NCBI RefSeq assembly: GCF_050859025.1
Contig: NZ_CP138200.1
Span: forward strand, 248,001 to 312,000
Length of the DNA stretch: 64,000 nucleotides
Source: Wukongibacter sp050859025
Lineage (GTDB): Bacteria; Bacillota; Clostridia; Peptostreptococcales; Caminicellaceae
Direction: 5' to 3'
Positions within the stretch are counted from its first letter, which is position 1, and every line of letters begins with the position of its first letter. The notes beneath the pieces were generated by a model, which was not told the origin of the DNA, searched no databases, and saw only the letters and a program-made list of their open reading frames with translations. Both the position numbers and the translations under genes were made by a program. Of this stretch, positions 49,682 to 59,074 are shown piece after piece.

Positions 49682-50896
49682 TTAATTCTCCTCCTTTAAA
49701 AGATCTAGCATATGTCCCATTTTTTTCTTTTTTGTTTTTAAGTAAGGTTCATTAACTACATTGCATCCTACTTCGATTGGAACTCTCTCAGTAACTTTAA
49801 GACCATATCCAGATATACCAGAGAGCTTTTTAGGATTATTAGTCATGAGCTTAATATTTTTAACGCCTAAATCTGCAAGAATTTGAGCTCCTATGCCATA
49901 GTCCCTTAAATCCTCGGGAAATCCTAGTGCCAGATTTGCCTCAACAGTATCCATACCCTTATCCTGAAGGTGATAGGCCTTAAGCTTGTTAATTAGTCCA
50001 ATACCTCTGCCTTCCTGTCTCATATATAATAGAATTCCCTTTCCTTCATTTGCAATCTTTTTCAGGGCTGTAGCAAGCTGGTCGCCACAATCACAACGCA
50101 TTGAACCAAAGGCATCGCCAGTAAGGCACTCAGAGTGAACCCTAACTAAAACTGGTTCTTCACCAGAAACATCACCCTTTACTAGAGCTATATGATGGCC
50201 GCCGCTAATGACTTCTTCATATCCATATACTTTAAAATCGCCATATTTAGTAGGCATCTCAGCTGTAGTGACTTTTTCCACTAGCCTTTCATTTTTCCTT
50301 CTATAGGATATTAAATCGGCTATGGATATTAGCTTTAAGCCATGCTTCTGAGAAAATTCCGTTAGCTGAGGAAGCCTTGCCATAGTTCCATCATCGTTCA
50401 TTATTTCACATATTACACCGGCAGGATAAAGACCAGCAAGCTTTGTTAGGTCTACAGAAGCTTCTGTGTGACCAGCCCTTTTAAGGACACCACCTTCCTT
50501 TGCTTCTAAGGGGAAAATATGACCTGGTTTTTTAAAATCCTTTGGACTTGAGTTTGGATCAAGAACCTTTTTTATGGTCAATGCCCTCTCAAATGCAGAT
50601 ATCCCTGTTGTAGTATCCATTGCATCAATAGATACTGTAAAGGCTGTTTTATGACTATCAGTATTTTCGCTTACCATCTGATGTATATCAAGCTCCTTAA
50701 GTCTCTCAGAAACTATAGGCATACATATTAAGCCTCTAGCGAATTTGGCCATGAAATTTACTGATTCAGCAGAGGCTTTCTCCGCCGCCACTATCAAATC
50801 CCCTTCATTCTCTCTATCTTCATCGTCAACAACAATAACCATTTTTCCTAACTTTATATCTTCTATAGCTTCTTCTATGGTATTAAATTTGAACAA
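49682..50896 (-). CDS. ribBA: Bifunctional DHBP synthase / GTP cyclohydrolase II
   Basis: Two activities supply both riboflavin precursors. The N-terminal half makes 3,4-dihydroxy-2-butanone 4-phosphate (VVDDEDRENEGDLIVAAE, HTEASVDLTKLAGLYPAGVICEIMNDDG), and the C-terminal half opens GTP (VRVHSECLTGDAFGSMRCDCGDQL with zinc cysteines, MRQEGRGIGL). Its 404 residues match the family. It begins with TTG after GGGAGGT and runs to one base before ribH. Confidence 0.96.
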   Translation of the reverse strand: MFKFNTIEEAIEDIKLGKMVIVVDDEDRENEGDLIVAAEKASAESVNFMAKFARGLICMPIVSERLKELDIHQMVSENTDSHKTAFTVSIDAMDTTTGISAFERALTIKKVLDPNSSPKDFKKPGHIFPLEAKEGGVLKRAGHTEASVDLTKLAGLYPAGVICEIMNDDGTMARLPQLTEFSQKHGLKLISIADLISYRRKNERLVEKVTTAEMPTKYGDFKVYGYEEVISGGHHIALVKGDVSGEEPVLVRVHSECLTGDAFGSMRCDCGDQLATALKKIANEGKGILLYMRQEGRGIGLINKLKAYHLQDKGMDTVEANLALGFPEDLRDYGIGAQILADLGVKNIKLMTNNPKKLSGISGYGLKVTERVPIEVGCNVVNEPYLKTKKKKMGHMLDLLKEEN

Positions 50897-50952
50897 TTCT
50901 ACTACCTCCCTTAATCTTATCTCACTTAATTTATCTAGCTAGGCAGATCAAC

Positions 50953-51606
50953 TTAATAAAATCCATGTTTCTTAAGGAACTCTATATCGATATTACTTTT
51001 AGAATTATCAGCTTTTTCATTGAAGTTCATTAGCTTCTCGATATATTTTCCAACCATATCACACTCCAGATTAACTTCATCACCGATAGATTTATCTAGT
51101 AGTGTAGTAACATCCTTTGTATGGGGGATTATAGATACCTTAAAGACTCTTTCATCGACATAGGCTACTGTCAGGCTCACTCCATCTATAGCGATTGAAC
51201 CTTTATGAATTATATATTTAAGTAGTTCAGTCGAGGTCTGTACAGTAATCCAATAGGAATTATCCTCTTTGACAAAGGAGGAGATTATCCCAGTGCCATC
51301 AATATGACCACTGACAAGATGACCTCCAAGCCTATCACCTAACCTTAAGGCCCTTTCAAGATTAACCTTATCTCCAGATGTTAAGCCCTTTAGATTACTT
51401 CTTCGCATAGTTTCTGCCATAACATCGACAGAAAAGGAATGAGAGCTAAAATCAGTAACCGTCAAACATACACCATTTGTACTTATACTATCTCCTAGCT
51501 TTACACTGGCTAAAACCTCATTAGCCTTAATTACTATAGTTGCCGATTTTGACCCCTTAAGAACCGACTGAACTACACCTATTTCCTCTACTAGTCCAGT
51601 AAACAC
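50953..51606 (-). CDS. ribE: Riboflavin synthase, alpha subunit
   Basis: It dismutates two lumazine molecules to riboflavin. The 217-residue protein has the two repeated lumazine-binding halves: MFTGLVEEIG...SISTNGVCLTV at the N-terminus, and HLVSGHIDGTG followed by SIAIDGVSLTV in the second half. The start is GTG after AAGGAGGGC. It is the second gene of the operon. Confidence 0.96.
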   Translation of the reverse strand: MFTGLVEEIGVVQSVLKGSKSATIVIKANEVLASVKLGDSISTNGVCLTVTDFSSHSFSVDVMAETMRRSNLKGLTSGDKVNLERALRLGDRLGGHLVSGHIDGTGIISSFVKEDNSYWITVQTSTELLKYIIHKGSIAIDGVSLTVAYVDERVFKVSIIPHTKDVTTLLDKSIGDEVNLECDMVGKYIEKLMNFNEKADNSKSNIDIEFLKKHGFY

Positions 51607-51622
51607 TTATAAGCCCTCCTTT

Positions 51623-52714
51623 TTATCTAATATATCCTTCAATCATAATATCCTGTCCAAACCTATGAGTTCTCATATCATTCAATGAAAAAGCAGATTT
51701 AACCAGTGGAACGCCAGCACCTTCTACAGGAGTTTTAGAGAGGTTTCCTCCTATTATTTTAGGGGCTATAAAGAAGCTTACCTTGTCTACAATTCCAGTA
51801 TCTAGAGCAGAATAGTTAAGGGTGCCACCACCTTCTAGAAGGATACTATCAATACCCATTTCACCTAGCTTTTCCATAAGTGCATTTAAATCTACCCTAT
51901 CATTTTTGAGAGGGAGAACTAAAACCTCCACATCCTTTTCCTTAAGCACTTTGATTTTTTGAGAATCAGCTTGATTTGTAGTAGCTAGCAATGTTCTAGC
52001 CTTAGATGTAGTTTTTACCACATTAGCGTCTAGAGGAATTCTACATCTGCTATCCACTATGATTCTGATAGGATTTTTCCCTTCAAAATCAGGAATTCTA
52101 GTAGTGAGTAAAGGATTATCAACCAAAACAGTACCTATACCAACCATTATTCCAGCGTATCTATGTCTCAATCTATGCACATATTCTCTTGAAGGGATAG
52201 AGGTAATCCACTTGGAATCGGCAAATTTTGTAGCTATTTTTCCATCTAAGGACATAGCAGACTTCATAAGGCAAAAGGGTAGTTTAGTTGTGATGTATTT
52301 AATAAATACTTCATTTAATCTTTGAGCTTCATCCATTAAAACTCCTGTTATGACTTCTATACCATTTTCCCTCAACTTTTTTACGCCATTTCCGGCAACT
52401 AAAGGATTGGGGTCAAGGGTTGCTACTACAACTCTTTTTATTCCATTTTCAATTATTGCATTAACACATGGGGGTGTTTTACCATAGTGAGAGCATGGTT
52501 CAAGAGTTACATACATAGTTGAGTCTTTTGGGTCATCAGAAACGACCTTTAGGGCTTCAATCTCAGCATGATTTCCTCCAAAAAATCTATGATAGCCTTC
52601 CCCAATAATCTTTCCTTTCTTTACAATTACACAGCCTACCATAGGATTAGGATTTACAAAACCCTCTCCCTTTTCAGCCAAGCTCAAGGCTCTTTTCATA
52701 TACTGTATGTCCAT
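51623..52714 (-). CDS. ribD: Bifunctional deaminase-reductase RibD
   Basis: The 363-residue protein deaminates and reduces the pyrimidine intermediate of riboflavin synthesis. The N-terminal zinc deaminase has NHAEIEAL and PCSHYGKTPPC, and the C-terminal reductase has LDGKIATKFADSKWITS, GIGTVLVDNPLLTTR and LLEGGGTLNYS. It heads the operon. The FMN riboswitch and its terminator lie 290-500 bases upstream, an unusually long interval that also contains a short frame (52674-52883). Confidence 0.96.
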   Translation of the reverse strand: MDIQYMKRALSLAEKGEGFVNPNPMVGCVIVKKGKIIGEGYHRFFGGNHAEIEALKVVSDDPKDSTMYVTLEPCSHYGKTPPCVNAIIENGIKRVVVATLDPNPLVAGNGVKKLRENGIEVITGVLMDEAQRLNEVFIKYITTKLPFCLMKSAMSLDGKIATKFADSKWITSIPSREYVHRLRHRYAGIMVGIGTVLVDNPLLTTRIPDFEGKNPIRIIVDSRCRIPLDANVVKTTSKARTLLATTNQADSQKIKVLKEKDVEVLVLPLKNDRVDLNALMEKLGEMGIDSILLEGGGTLNYSALDTGIVDKVSFFIAPKIIGGNLSKTPVEGAGVPLVKSAFSLNDMRTHRFGQDIMIEGYIR

Positions 52715-53000
52715 TCAAAACATTCCCTTCCATAGTAATGCTATCTAAAACTAAAAAACTATTGGTATCGGAGTCCTTCATTTTGGGCAGATATTTTTCA
52801 AAAATTACCTGAGCGAATTGCATAATTACCACTCTAGCTCCTATTCCTTTAGCTTTAGCTAAAGTAGTTAAATATATATACAAAAGTGTAGAGAATATTT
52901 ACTAAAAATCTCATAGCCTTTGCCATCTACAATTATGTAGCATCCCCTAAGTAAAGCTCTGATAAAGGTCTTTAAGATTGACTTTTTTATAGATTACAAA

Positions 53001-53027
53001 AAGCCCTGAAGCTTTCACTTCAGGGCT
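53001..53027 (-). terminator. FMN-riboswitch-controlled terminator
   Basis: On the - strand AGCCCTGAAG pairs with CTTCAGGGCT around TGAAAG, followed by TTTTTG. It lies about 70 nt downstream of the FMN aptamer, the expected expression platform. Confidence 0.9.
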
Positions 53028-53097
53028 AAATATACGATAGATATACATACTATAACTATAAGACAAATAGTATTATAGAATACATCCTTACTAATCT

Positions 53098-53214
53098 CCT
53101 TCTACCATCCAGACTATACTGTCGGCTCTGGAATTTCACCAGATCAACCGCTTATGCGGTTCGCGGGCTATACACCGCCGGTCGGGAATCACACCCTGCC
53201 CCGAAGGAAAATAT
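53098..53214 (-). ncRNA. FMN riboswitch (RFN element)
   Basis: The - strand shows the conserved RFN segments in order: CCTTCGGGGCAGGGTG, ATTCCCGACCGGCGGT, AGCCCGCGA, GATCTGGTGAAATTCCAG, AGCCGACAGTATAGTCTGGAT and AGAAGGA. It controls the riboflavin operon: FMN binding favours the terminator at 53001-53027. Confidence 0.97.
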
Positions 53215-53296
53215 TCAATTTTAGAATATTCATCAAATCTTGTATTATTACCGTAAGGATATCACTATAATATTTAAATGTCAAGAATATTTGTTT

Positions 53297-53548
53297 CTAT
53301 TGCTGCTGATCTTTATTATAGATTTCGTATTCTTCAGGCATACAACATTTACAGAAATTATAACCAGATTTTAAAAGTAGGAGTCTGTTAACCTGAGACT
53401 TAGTATCTAACATTTTCACATGGGACTCTATAATCTTATGGACGTTACAGCTTTTCTTTTCATGTTCCAGATCATGTATAACCTTAGATAATGGATTGAT
53501 ATCTACAAGATAACGTCTACCTTTGTATGGATGTTCCTTTCTTCTCAT
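53297..53548 (-). CDS. Hypothetical protein with Cys cluster (83 aa)
   Basis: The 83-residue protein is basic at the N-terminus (MRRKEHPYKGRRYLVDINPLS) and carries His and Cys residues (HDLEHEKKSCNVHKIIESH) and a C-terminal CKCCMPEEYEIY motif that could bind metal. I do not recognise a family. The SD (AAGGGGGGC) is strong. It lies immediately upstream of the FMN riboswitch on the same strand with no clear terminator between. Confidence 0.6.
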   Translation of the reverse strand: MRRKEHPYKGRRYLVDINPLSKVIHDLEHEKKSCNVHKIIESHVKMLDTKSQVNRLLLLKSGYNFCKCCMPEEYEIYNKDQQQ

Positions 53549-53628
53549 ACCTAATATGCCCCCCTTAATATTATACTTTATAGAGATTTGAGAAAAAGTG
53601 TCAACTTAACTTGCTTAGCTAGTGAAAT

Positions 53629-53762
53629 AGAAATACAAAATTCCAAGTACCTAAGGGATATTAATATTTTCTTTTAGGAATTTCAATGAAGCTGCTTTTG
53701 TCTTTAAAGATATATAAAAATGAGTTCATTCCATAAACCAAAAGAAAATATTAATATCCCCT
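53629..53762. repeat. Palindromic repeat, family D, copy 2
   Basis: AGGGATATTAATATTTTCTTTT at the left and AAAAGAAAATATTAATATCCC at the right are inverted copies of each other, giving a long hairpin. It matches 35882-36013. Part of the same sequence (TTAAGGGATATTAATATCCCC) also occurs at 27731-27753. Confidence 0.7.
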
Positions 53763-54008
53763 CACAAAGAAACTAAAACAATAGGTTAATTTACATACAT
53801 CCAATTCCCTAAAATTGGATATTTATAAATTAAGTTTAATTATTTCTTATTCTATAATAAATTATATTTTTAAACTCCAAAATCCTGCATATATTTTGCA
53901 ATTTTCTAAAAAATTATCAAAAAATTTGTTTTTGTAATTAATAAAGATGTTTCTATATTAGGTATGACGGTCATGAACTACAAATATACCATGTTAATAT
54001 ATATGTTT

Positions 54009-54170
54009 CTATTTTGAATATAATTGCTTAAGTTCTTTTATTATTTTTTGTTTTGATATCATATATGGAGGATTTTTTGCATCAGCCTTGGATTCTGTAG
54101 ATTCCGTGATATTAGACGGGTCAGGTTCAACTTGTATGCAGGTAAAAGTTGATGAGAGGCGAAAAAACAT
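54009..54170 (-). CDS. Possible 53-residue protein
   Basis: A frame from ATG 54170 encodes MFFRLSSTFTCIQVEP and continues with polar residues and a basic tail (SKQKIIKELKQLYSK). It has no clear SD and no recognised family, so it may be chance or a decayed gene end. The surrounding 53763-54341 otherwise holds only AT-rich DNA and a hairpin. Confidence 0.25.
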   Translation of the reverse strand: MFFRLSSTFTCIQVEPDPSNITESTESKADAKNPPYMISKQKIIKELKQLYSK

Positions 54171-54228
54171 TACGGAAGAGACCGATATATATATAACATA
54201 ATAAGATTAAAAGACTATTAATCAACTT

Positions 54229-54272
54229 AAATGTATAAGAAACCTTCAGCAAAAAAGTTTCTTATACATTTT
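54229..54272. terminator. Bidirectional hairpin
   Basis: AATGTATAAGAAAC pairs perfectly with GTTTCTTATACATT and is followed by TTTG. Confidence 0.75.
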
Positions 54273-54341
54273 TGAAATTGTAAATAATTTCAAATTGTAG
54301 TAAACTTATATTACGTTCAATTAGAGAAAGGATTTTAGTAA

Positions 54342-54635
54342 ATGAATATTAATATATATATAACTATTATACTAGCCTTTGGACTATCCTTTGCTATTAG
54401 TTATTTTTTTATAAAAAAAAGCGGGGCCTACTCTATAGTTATACTTACACTAGTTATTATTTTCGTTTTAATTCCATTAATACTTGAAATTATAACCTAT
54501 AATCTTAATGATCATTCTACCATAAACAATATTAGAATGTATTTAAAAGATAATTATGATGAATTTTCTTTCTGGTTCAAATCTTTATTGTCTTTATTTA
54601 GTATAATATTTATTTTTATACCTAACAAAAAATAG
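54342..54635 (+). CDS. Hypothetical membrane protein (97 aa)
   Basis: Three hydrophobic segments (about 5-24, 30-52 and 78-93) suggest a small integral membrane protein. I recognise no family motif. AAAGGA lies ten bases before ATG 54342. Base use is typical of the window. It has no clear partner gene. Confidence 0.6.
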   Translation: MNINIYITIILAFGLSFAISYFFIKKSGAYSIVILTLVIIFVLIPLILEIITYNLNDHSTINNIRMYLKDNYDEFSFWFKSLLSLFSIIFIFIPNKK

Positions 54636-54796
54636 TTTGGCGAAGTAAAGCATTTACATGGATAGGGAGGTATGATGTTTTGGCAAAATGGTATAGCACC
54701 TTTGTTTCTTGTTATTCATTTAGGGTTAAGAATCATATCTCTAGAGGCTCCATGTCAAAGGCAAACGGTGCGTAAAAGTCTTAGCTTGCTTTTGGG

Positions 54797-54900
54797 TATA
54801 GGGATTCAAGTAGAGACTTTAATTTATACATGTTCAAAACTCCCAGAAACACTGAGTATTTGTACATGTATAAATTAAGTTCTACTATTTGAACCCTATA
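54797..54900. repeat. 104-bp palindromic element, family A, copy 6
   Basis: A full-length copy (TATAGGG to CCCTATA). It truncates a preceding frame (54672 on, MFWQNGIAPLFLVIHLG...) of unknown identity, since the rest of that frame is repeat sequence. Confidence 0.85.
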
Positions 54901-55200
54901 TATATAAACAATGTGAATATCTTGAAAACACTAAAATCTTTACTGTATATTAAAGATAGCTGTAATAAGCTGCAAAGTATTTTGCTTATATTGGAAGCTT
55001 GATTGGTGAGGATATAAGTAAATCTTTCTATTTACCTGGTTAAAAAACAAAGAATTGGTGATGTACTTATTCAGCTACATTCAGGGCATGAAAATCGTAA
55101 GTCACTTTAAATATATTCAAATATTTAGAAATTAGAGTTCTAACTAATATTTTGCTAAATCATATCAAAATGAATTAAAATAACTTAAAGCTTACTATAT
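54901..55200. other. Intergenic stretch without recognised genes
   Basis: 300 bp of AT-rich DNA follow the repeat. AGCTGCAAAGTATTTTGC here and CAGCTGCAAAGTTTTAGG near 56781 are vaguely alike, but no element could be defined. Confidence 0.35.
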
Positions 55201-55238
55201 CATCAACCCAAAAGGCATTACTATCTTTTGGGTTGATG
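55201..55238. terminator. Hairpin downstream of the radical SAM gene
   Basis: CATCAACCCAAAAG pairs perfectly with CTTTTGGGTTGATG over a ten-base loop. There is no pronounced T-run on either side, so it may be a 3'-end stabiliser or weak terminator. Confidence 0.6.
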
Positions 55239-55269
55239 TACAATATAAGAATATTATCTATTAGCATTA

Positions 55270-55959
55270 CTAAATATTTAGTAATGCATTTGAAATTTCC
55301 TCAAATCTTTCATCGGTTATGCCAAGTTTTTTCTTAAATATTTCATCATCCATTCTTGAAACAATTATCTTGTCGGGAGATATTTTCTTAATGATATTTT
55401 TTATCTCGTGAATTGATTCTTCATTATCGTTATAGCCCCTAATGATATGAACATCAAATATGAACTTACCCTTGTATTGTTTATTAAAGGATATCATGTT
55501 CGAAATATATTCTTCTAACGTATATCCTTCAATCGGTCTTTGGGCCTTTTGAAAATCTTTTTCTGTTATAACATTTATCTCTCCAACCACCTCATCACAT
55601 TTATTGGCAATTTCTCTATATTCATCTCTACCTAGTAAATACCCATTCGAAAGCAGTCTAACAATTAAACCTTTGCTCTTGATTAGATCAATAATTTTAC
55701 CAATTTTACTATTTACTAAGGCTTCTCCTTTTGAGTTAATAAAGATTAACTCTGCTTTTGTATTTTTTATCATACTTTCTAGTTCAATTAATGAACTATC
55801 TGTTTTATCAAATGACATTTGGGTATCTATTTTATTTTGCGATCTACCAATAGGACAAAATATGCAGTCAAAGTTACAATACTTTTCTGGAAGTATATTA
55901 ACTTCAAGTACCTTTTTCCCATCCTCAACATAAACATCTTTATAACTGAAATAACTCAT
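55270..55959 (-). CDS. Radical SAM protein
   Basis: The 229-residue protein has the cluster motif YCNFDCIFCPIG (C28, C32, C35), which binds the 4Fe-4S cluster that cleaves S-adenosylmethionine. Further family features are INSKGEALVNSKIGKIIDLIKSKGLIVRLLSNG and VIIRGYNDNEE-like stretches. It resembles COG0731-type enzymes, and the substrate is unknown. The gene follows a B3/4-domain gene by 18 bases on the same strand, so the two form an operon and may act on the same amino acid or tRNA-linked substrate. Confidence 0.85.
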   Translation of the reverse strand: MSYFSYKDVYVEDGKKVLEVNILPEKYCNFDCIFCPIGRSQNKIDTQMSFDKTDSSLIELESMIKNTKAELIFINSKGEALVNSKIGKIIDLIKSKGLIVRLLSNGYLLGRDEYREIANKCDEVVGEINVITEKDFQKAQRPIEGYTLEEYISNMISFNKQYKGKFIFDVHIIRGYNDNEESIHEIKNIIKKISPDKIIVSRMDDEIFKKKLGITDERFEEISNALLNI

Positions 55960-55977
55960 CGCTTTATCCTCCTTAAA

Positions 55978-56685
55978 TTACTTTATTAATATTTCTTTAT
56001 TATTAATATCAAGAATTGATATTCTATATGTTCCACCTAAATTGTCCTGTACTGTTTTTGCTAATTCTTTTAAAGCATTCTCAAACTCGTTCAATCTTCT
56101 TTCATCGATTAATTCAATACATAAAAAAGCATTCTTTGTATTTTCAGTGAGCATTGTCCTTACTGATTCGCGCCAATTCCAGCATCTGCAAATTGCGCCT
56201 TCATCATCTTTATATACTATTTCCCCTTCATATGGTGGTGCATTTTCATCAGTTCCCAAAGTAATGAAATTTTCGTTTCCATCGGCTTTTGTCAATCTTA
56301 TATTTCCTACAAATGTGTCGATATCTTCACCACCGCAAGGCAATGCATATTTTAATGAGATAGAATTATAAATATCAACTAAAGGATTAATAGTCCCTAT
56401 GTGATTTCCCTTGTGAACTCGTTTTAGTAATGCTTCGATGGATGACCTTGCACCCTTTTTTGTTTTGAATTTTTGGAATGCTTCTCTCCATATTTTTAGC
56501 ACATCGTTATTGCTAAATTCAATATCCTGCAAGAATTTGAAAGCTTCTTTCTCTGCATTTGAAATTAGTTGTTTATATGGTTCCTTATCTTCGGTTGTGT
56601 TATCAATATCGTTACAAATAACAACTCCTATCCTAGCATTAGGAAATAGGCTCCAAAAATCATCTTTAATTATGAAGTTTTTCAT
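55978..56685 (-). CDS. B3/B4 (tRNA-editing-like) domain protein
   Basis: The 235-residue protein matches the stand-alone B3/4 domain family (COG3382) related to the editing module of phenylalanyl-tRNA synthetase beta: TINPLVDIYNSISLKYALPCGGEDIDT, ITLGTDENAPPYEGEIVYKDDEGAICRCWNWRESVRTMLTE. Members may hydrolyse mis-acylated tRNA or act on amino acids, but activity is not established for most. GAGGAGGG precedes ATG 56685. It is co-transcribed with the radical SAM gene. Confidence 0.88.
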   Translation of the reverse strand: MKNFIIKDDFWSLFPNARIGVVICNDIDNTTEDKEPYKQLISNAEKEAFKFLQDIEFSNNDVLKIWREAFQKFKTKKGARSSIEALLKRVHKGNHIGTINPLVDIYNSISLKYALPCGGEDIDTFVGNIRLTKADGNENFITLGTDENAPPYEGEIVYKDDEGAICRCWNWRESVRTMLTENTKNAFLCIELIDERRLNEFENALKELAKTVQDNLGGTYRISILDINNKEILIK

Positions 56686-57243
56686 TATTACCCTCCTCTT
56701 ATAATTTGATTATTGACATTTATAATACAATATACATACTGATCTTTAAAAAATTTATTTAAAAGGTCTGAATGAACAGCTGCAAAGTTTTAGGATATAA
56801 AATCATTCTCCCTAGAGACTTTCAACTATTCTCTACAAACTATTTTGATTTACCTAAACAGATTTAGCTCTGGCTTCCTGCTGTAGCTTTGCATACTGAA
56901 GGACTACTTTCTAAGACTAAGCCTCTGATAATAGTGAAAATACCAATTACTTATATGCAATTATTTAGATGATAATTTAGTACAGTCTTTTGGGGAAAAT
57001 ATAAATTACAAATATTATATAATATTTATAATTTTTTTAAAAACACACTTAGTCATTTCACCATCTGTCATGCTTTACTCATTCTTGCTGATAATTGGAG
57101 CGACTTGTTAGCCTAGTGTATATTCTTGAATGACTCTTAGTTTATGATCATCACGCAACCAAATCACTTGCTTTTTCATGCTAAAAACGAAACGGAATCA
57201 AATTTACATAATCAAAATCATTCAGATGATGATCCTTCTGGTA
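56686..57243. other. Intergenic region with no supported gene
   Basis: About 560 bp between the B3/4 gene and the MATE gene. A 23-codon frame on the - strand (57108-57179, MKKQVIWLRDDHKLRVIQEY...) lacks an SD and looks like a relic. The base composition rises toward the MATE gene. No repeat of families A-G is present. Confidence 0.4.
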
Positions 57244-58653
57244 TTAAAGTTCGAATTCTTCGTGTAGCATTAACTGATTCAATCGTTTCAGCTCTCCAAT
57301 TACCATAATTGCGGCTACTACAAAGGATAGAGTATCTGCTATTGGTAATGCCATCCAGATTCCTGTTAAGCCCAAAAACTTGGGAAACATATACAGAAGC
57401 GGAACAACAAAAATGATATTACGGGTACATCCATTAAAAATGGCTTTCTTATTGTGCTCGATAGCCTGAAAATATCCAGATACTACGAAGGATACGGCGC
57501 CTAATGTGAACAGAAGCAGGTAGATATGCATGTTGTTCTTGGTCGCTTGGATAAGATCCGGAGAATTCCCTGCAAAGAAGCTAACGATTGGATCTTGAAA
57601 TGTAAATAGGATTGCGGTAAGCGTAGTCATGGTGATTATGGTATATTTGATGCTGTCAATCAGAGCTTTCTTGACACGTGCAAATTTTTTTGCTCCGTAG
57701 TTATAACTCACAATCGGCTGAAGTCCCAGCGTGAAGCCCAAAGTTACAATAATGGAAAAAATGTACATCATATACGCGTTGATAATTCCAAAGGAGGCTC
57801 TGTCCAAAGGCTTTCCATAGACAATCAATAATTTGTTTATTACAATTGCTACACTGGAAAATGAGACTTGGACGATAAATGAAGCAAACCCAGTCCGATT
57901 GATTTCATTGATATCTTTGAAATTCAGCTTAATGTCGCTGAATTTTATCTTGAAAATCGTTTCTTTGTTTAACAGGAAGTACAAGCCGATCAGAAACCAA
58001 GAGCCTACACAAACATTAAATGCAATCGCCGAACTTGCAATACCGATGTGAAATTTAAAGATACACAGATACTCGATTGCGATCGCAACAACTGCAGGAA
58101 CGGTCAAAGCCAGTATGCCAATGAAAGGCTTTTCATCAAGTCGTACGAAAAAATACAACACACATCCGGTAACTGTAAACGGAAAGCCATAGAAAAATAC
58201 CGATGTATAGGCGCTTGCGCTCGCAACAAGATCTCCTGTAGCCCCAAAGAAATGCACTATACTTTCTACATTCATCATAGCCAGAACAGAAACGCTGATT
58301 GATAGAATCAACGAATACCAAATGCTTTGTCCAAATAGCGATCGAGCTTGTTCAATACGACCTTCTCCTAGGTGGATTGCAGCAAGGGAGGATGCTCCGA
58401 CACCAATCAAAGAACCAGTGGCAATTGTTATAACCAGAAGTGGAATGATGATACCAATTGTAGCCAATCCATTTGTGCCGATTTCATTTCCTACAAAGAT
58501 GCCGTCTGCAGTAATTTGGCACATTTGCAGGACTTGCCCAATCAATGCTGCAACCGTGTATTTTACAAGTAATTTTTTAATATCACTGGTCCCCAACTCA
58601 CGGTTCAATGCATCCGTTTCAGTCAGAGCCATTTCAGTAATAGTACTACTCAT
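57244..58653 (-). CDS. MATE-family exporter, probably for guanidine-type cations
   Basis: The 469-residue protein has about twelve membrane helices and MATE features: KYTVAALIGQVLQMCQITADGIFVGNEIGTNGLA, GVGASSLAAIHLGEG and LGFTLGLQPIVSYNYGAKKF. Such transporters expel cations by Na+ or H+ antiport. A guanidine-type riboswitch lies in its leader, so guanidinium or a related compound is a likely substrate; this is inference. Its DNA is noticeably more GC-rich than the neighbours, suggesting acquisition by transfer together with the riboswitch. A GGGAGGGGG SD precedes ATG 58653. Confidence 0.88.
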   Translation of the reverse strand: MSSTITEMALTETDALNRELGTSDIKKLLVKYTVAALIGQVLQMCQITADGIFVGNEIGTNGLATIGIIIPLLVITIATGSLIGVGASSLAAIHLGEGRIEQARSLFGQSIWYSLILSISVSVLAMMNVESIVHFFGATGDLVASASAYTSVFFYGFPFTVTGCVLYFFVRLDEKPFIGILALTVPAVVAIAIEYLCIFKFHIGIASSAIAFNVCVGSWFLIGLYFLLNKETIFKIKFSDIKLNFKDINEINRTGFASFIVQVSFSSVAIVINKLLIVYGKPLDRASFGIINAYMMYIFSIIVTLGFTLGLQPIVSYNYGAKKFARVKKALIDSIKYTIITMTTLTAILFTFQDPIVSFFAGNSPDLIQATKNNMHIYLLLFTLGAVSFVVSGYFQAIEHNKKAIFNGCTRNIIFVVPLLYMFPKFLGLTGIWMALPIADTLSFVVAAIMVIGELKRLNQLMLHEEFEL

Positions 58654-58839
58654 GTCAACCCCCTCCCTTATTCTAGACCTACCAGCTCTACATACCCCTT
58701 GAATTTAGGGATTGATGGCATCGAACTTTGATATAAATGATTACATAAATTAGATAAAGCTACTAACAAAATTGGAACATACTGCAATTTCAGAAATATC
58801 ACTCCTAACTTTTTCAAATTTACAGAAGCATTCTAAAAT

Positions 58840-58878
58840 AAAAAAGCCAAGGAAATATTTTAAAAATATCTCCCAGGC
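58840..58878 (-). terminator. Riboswitch terminator before the MATE gene
   Basis: On the - strand GCCTGGGAGATATTTT pairs with AAAATATTTCCTTGGC (a few mismatches) and ends in TTTTTTA. Its 5' arm (GCCTGGGAGA) is also a conserved part of the aptamer, so ligand binding and termination are mutually exclusive: an ON switch. Confidence 0.85.
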
Positions 58879-58975
58879 TTTTATCCCTCCGTGTACACAG
58901 TTACCTGTGCGTTTTCTCTTGGACCAGCCAGTTATAAACTGCGGAACCCTAGAAAACTTAATTATATTAACTTTT
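58866..58975 (-). ncRNA. Guanidine-I (ykkC-type) riboswitch
   Basis: The - strand carries the ykkC landmarks in order: CTAGGGTTCCG (58952-58942), ACTGGCTGGTCCAAGAGA, AAACGCA, ACACGGAGGGATAAAAGCC and GGGAGA. It is followed by a terminator that uses its last segment. Subtype 1 (guanidine) is favoured over the nucleotide-sensing subtypes by the exporter gene downstream. The subtype should be confirmed by alignment. Confidence 0.88.
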
Positions 58976-59074
58976 TTTGTATTCTGCAAGCTGTAACTTG
59001 TCATTCAGTATAACATAGAAACAGATTAAAATCAACATAATATTTATTCTTGAAATCTTACTGTTTTTCTTATG

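Noticed and set aside
54672..54878. 68-codon frame.
   Set aside because: More than half is family-A repeat sequence, and the remaining 5' part matches no family I know. It may be a truncated gene but cannot be supported.
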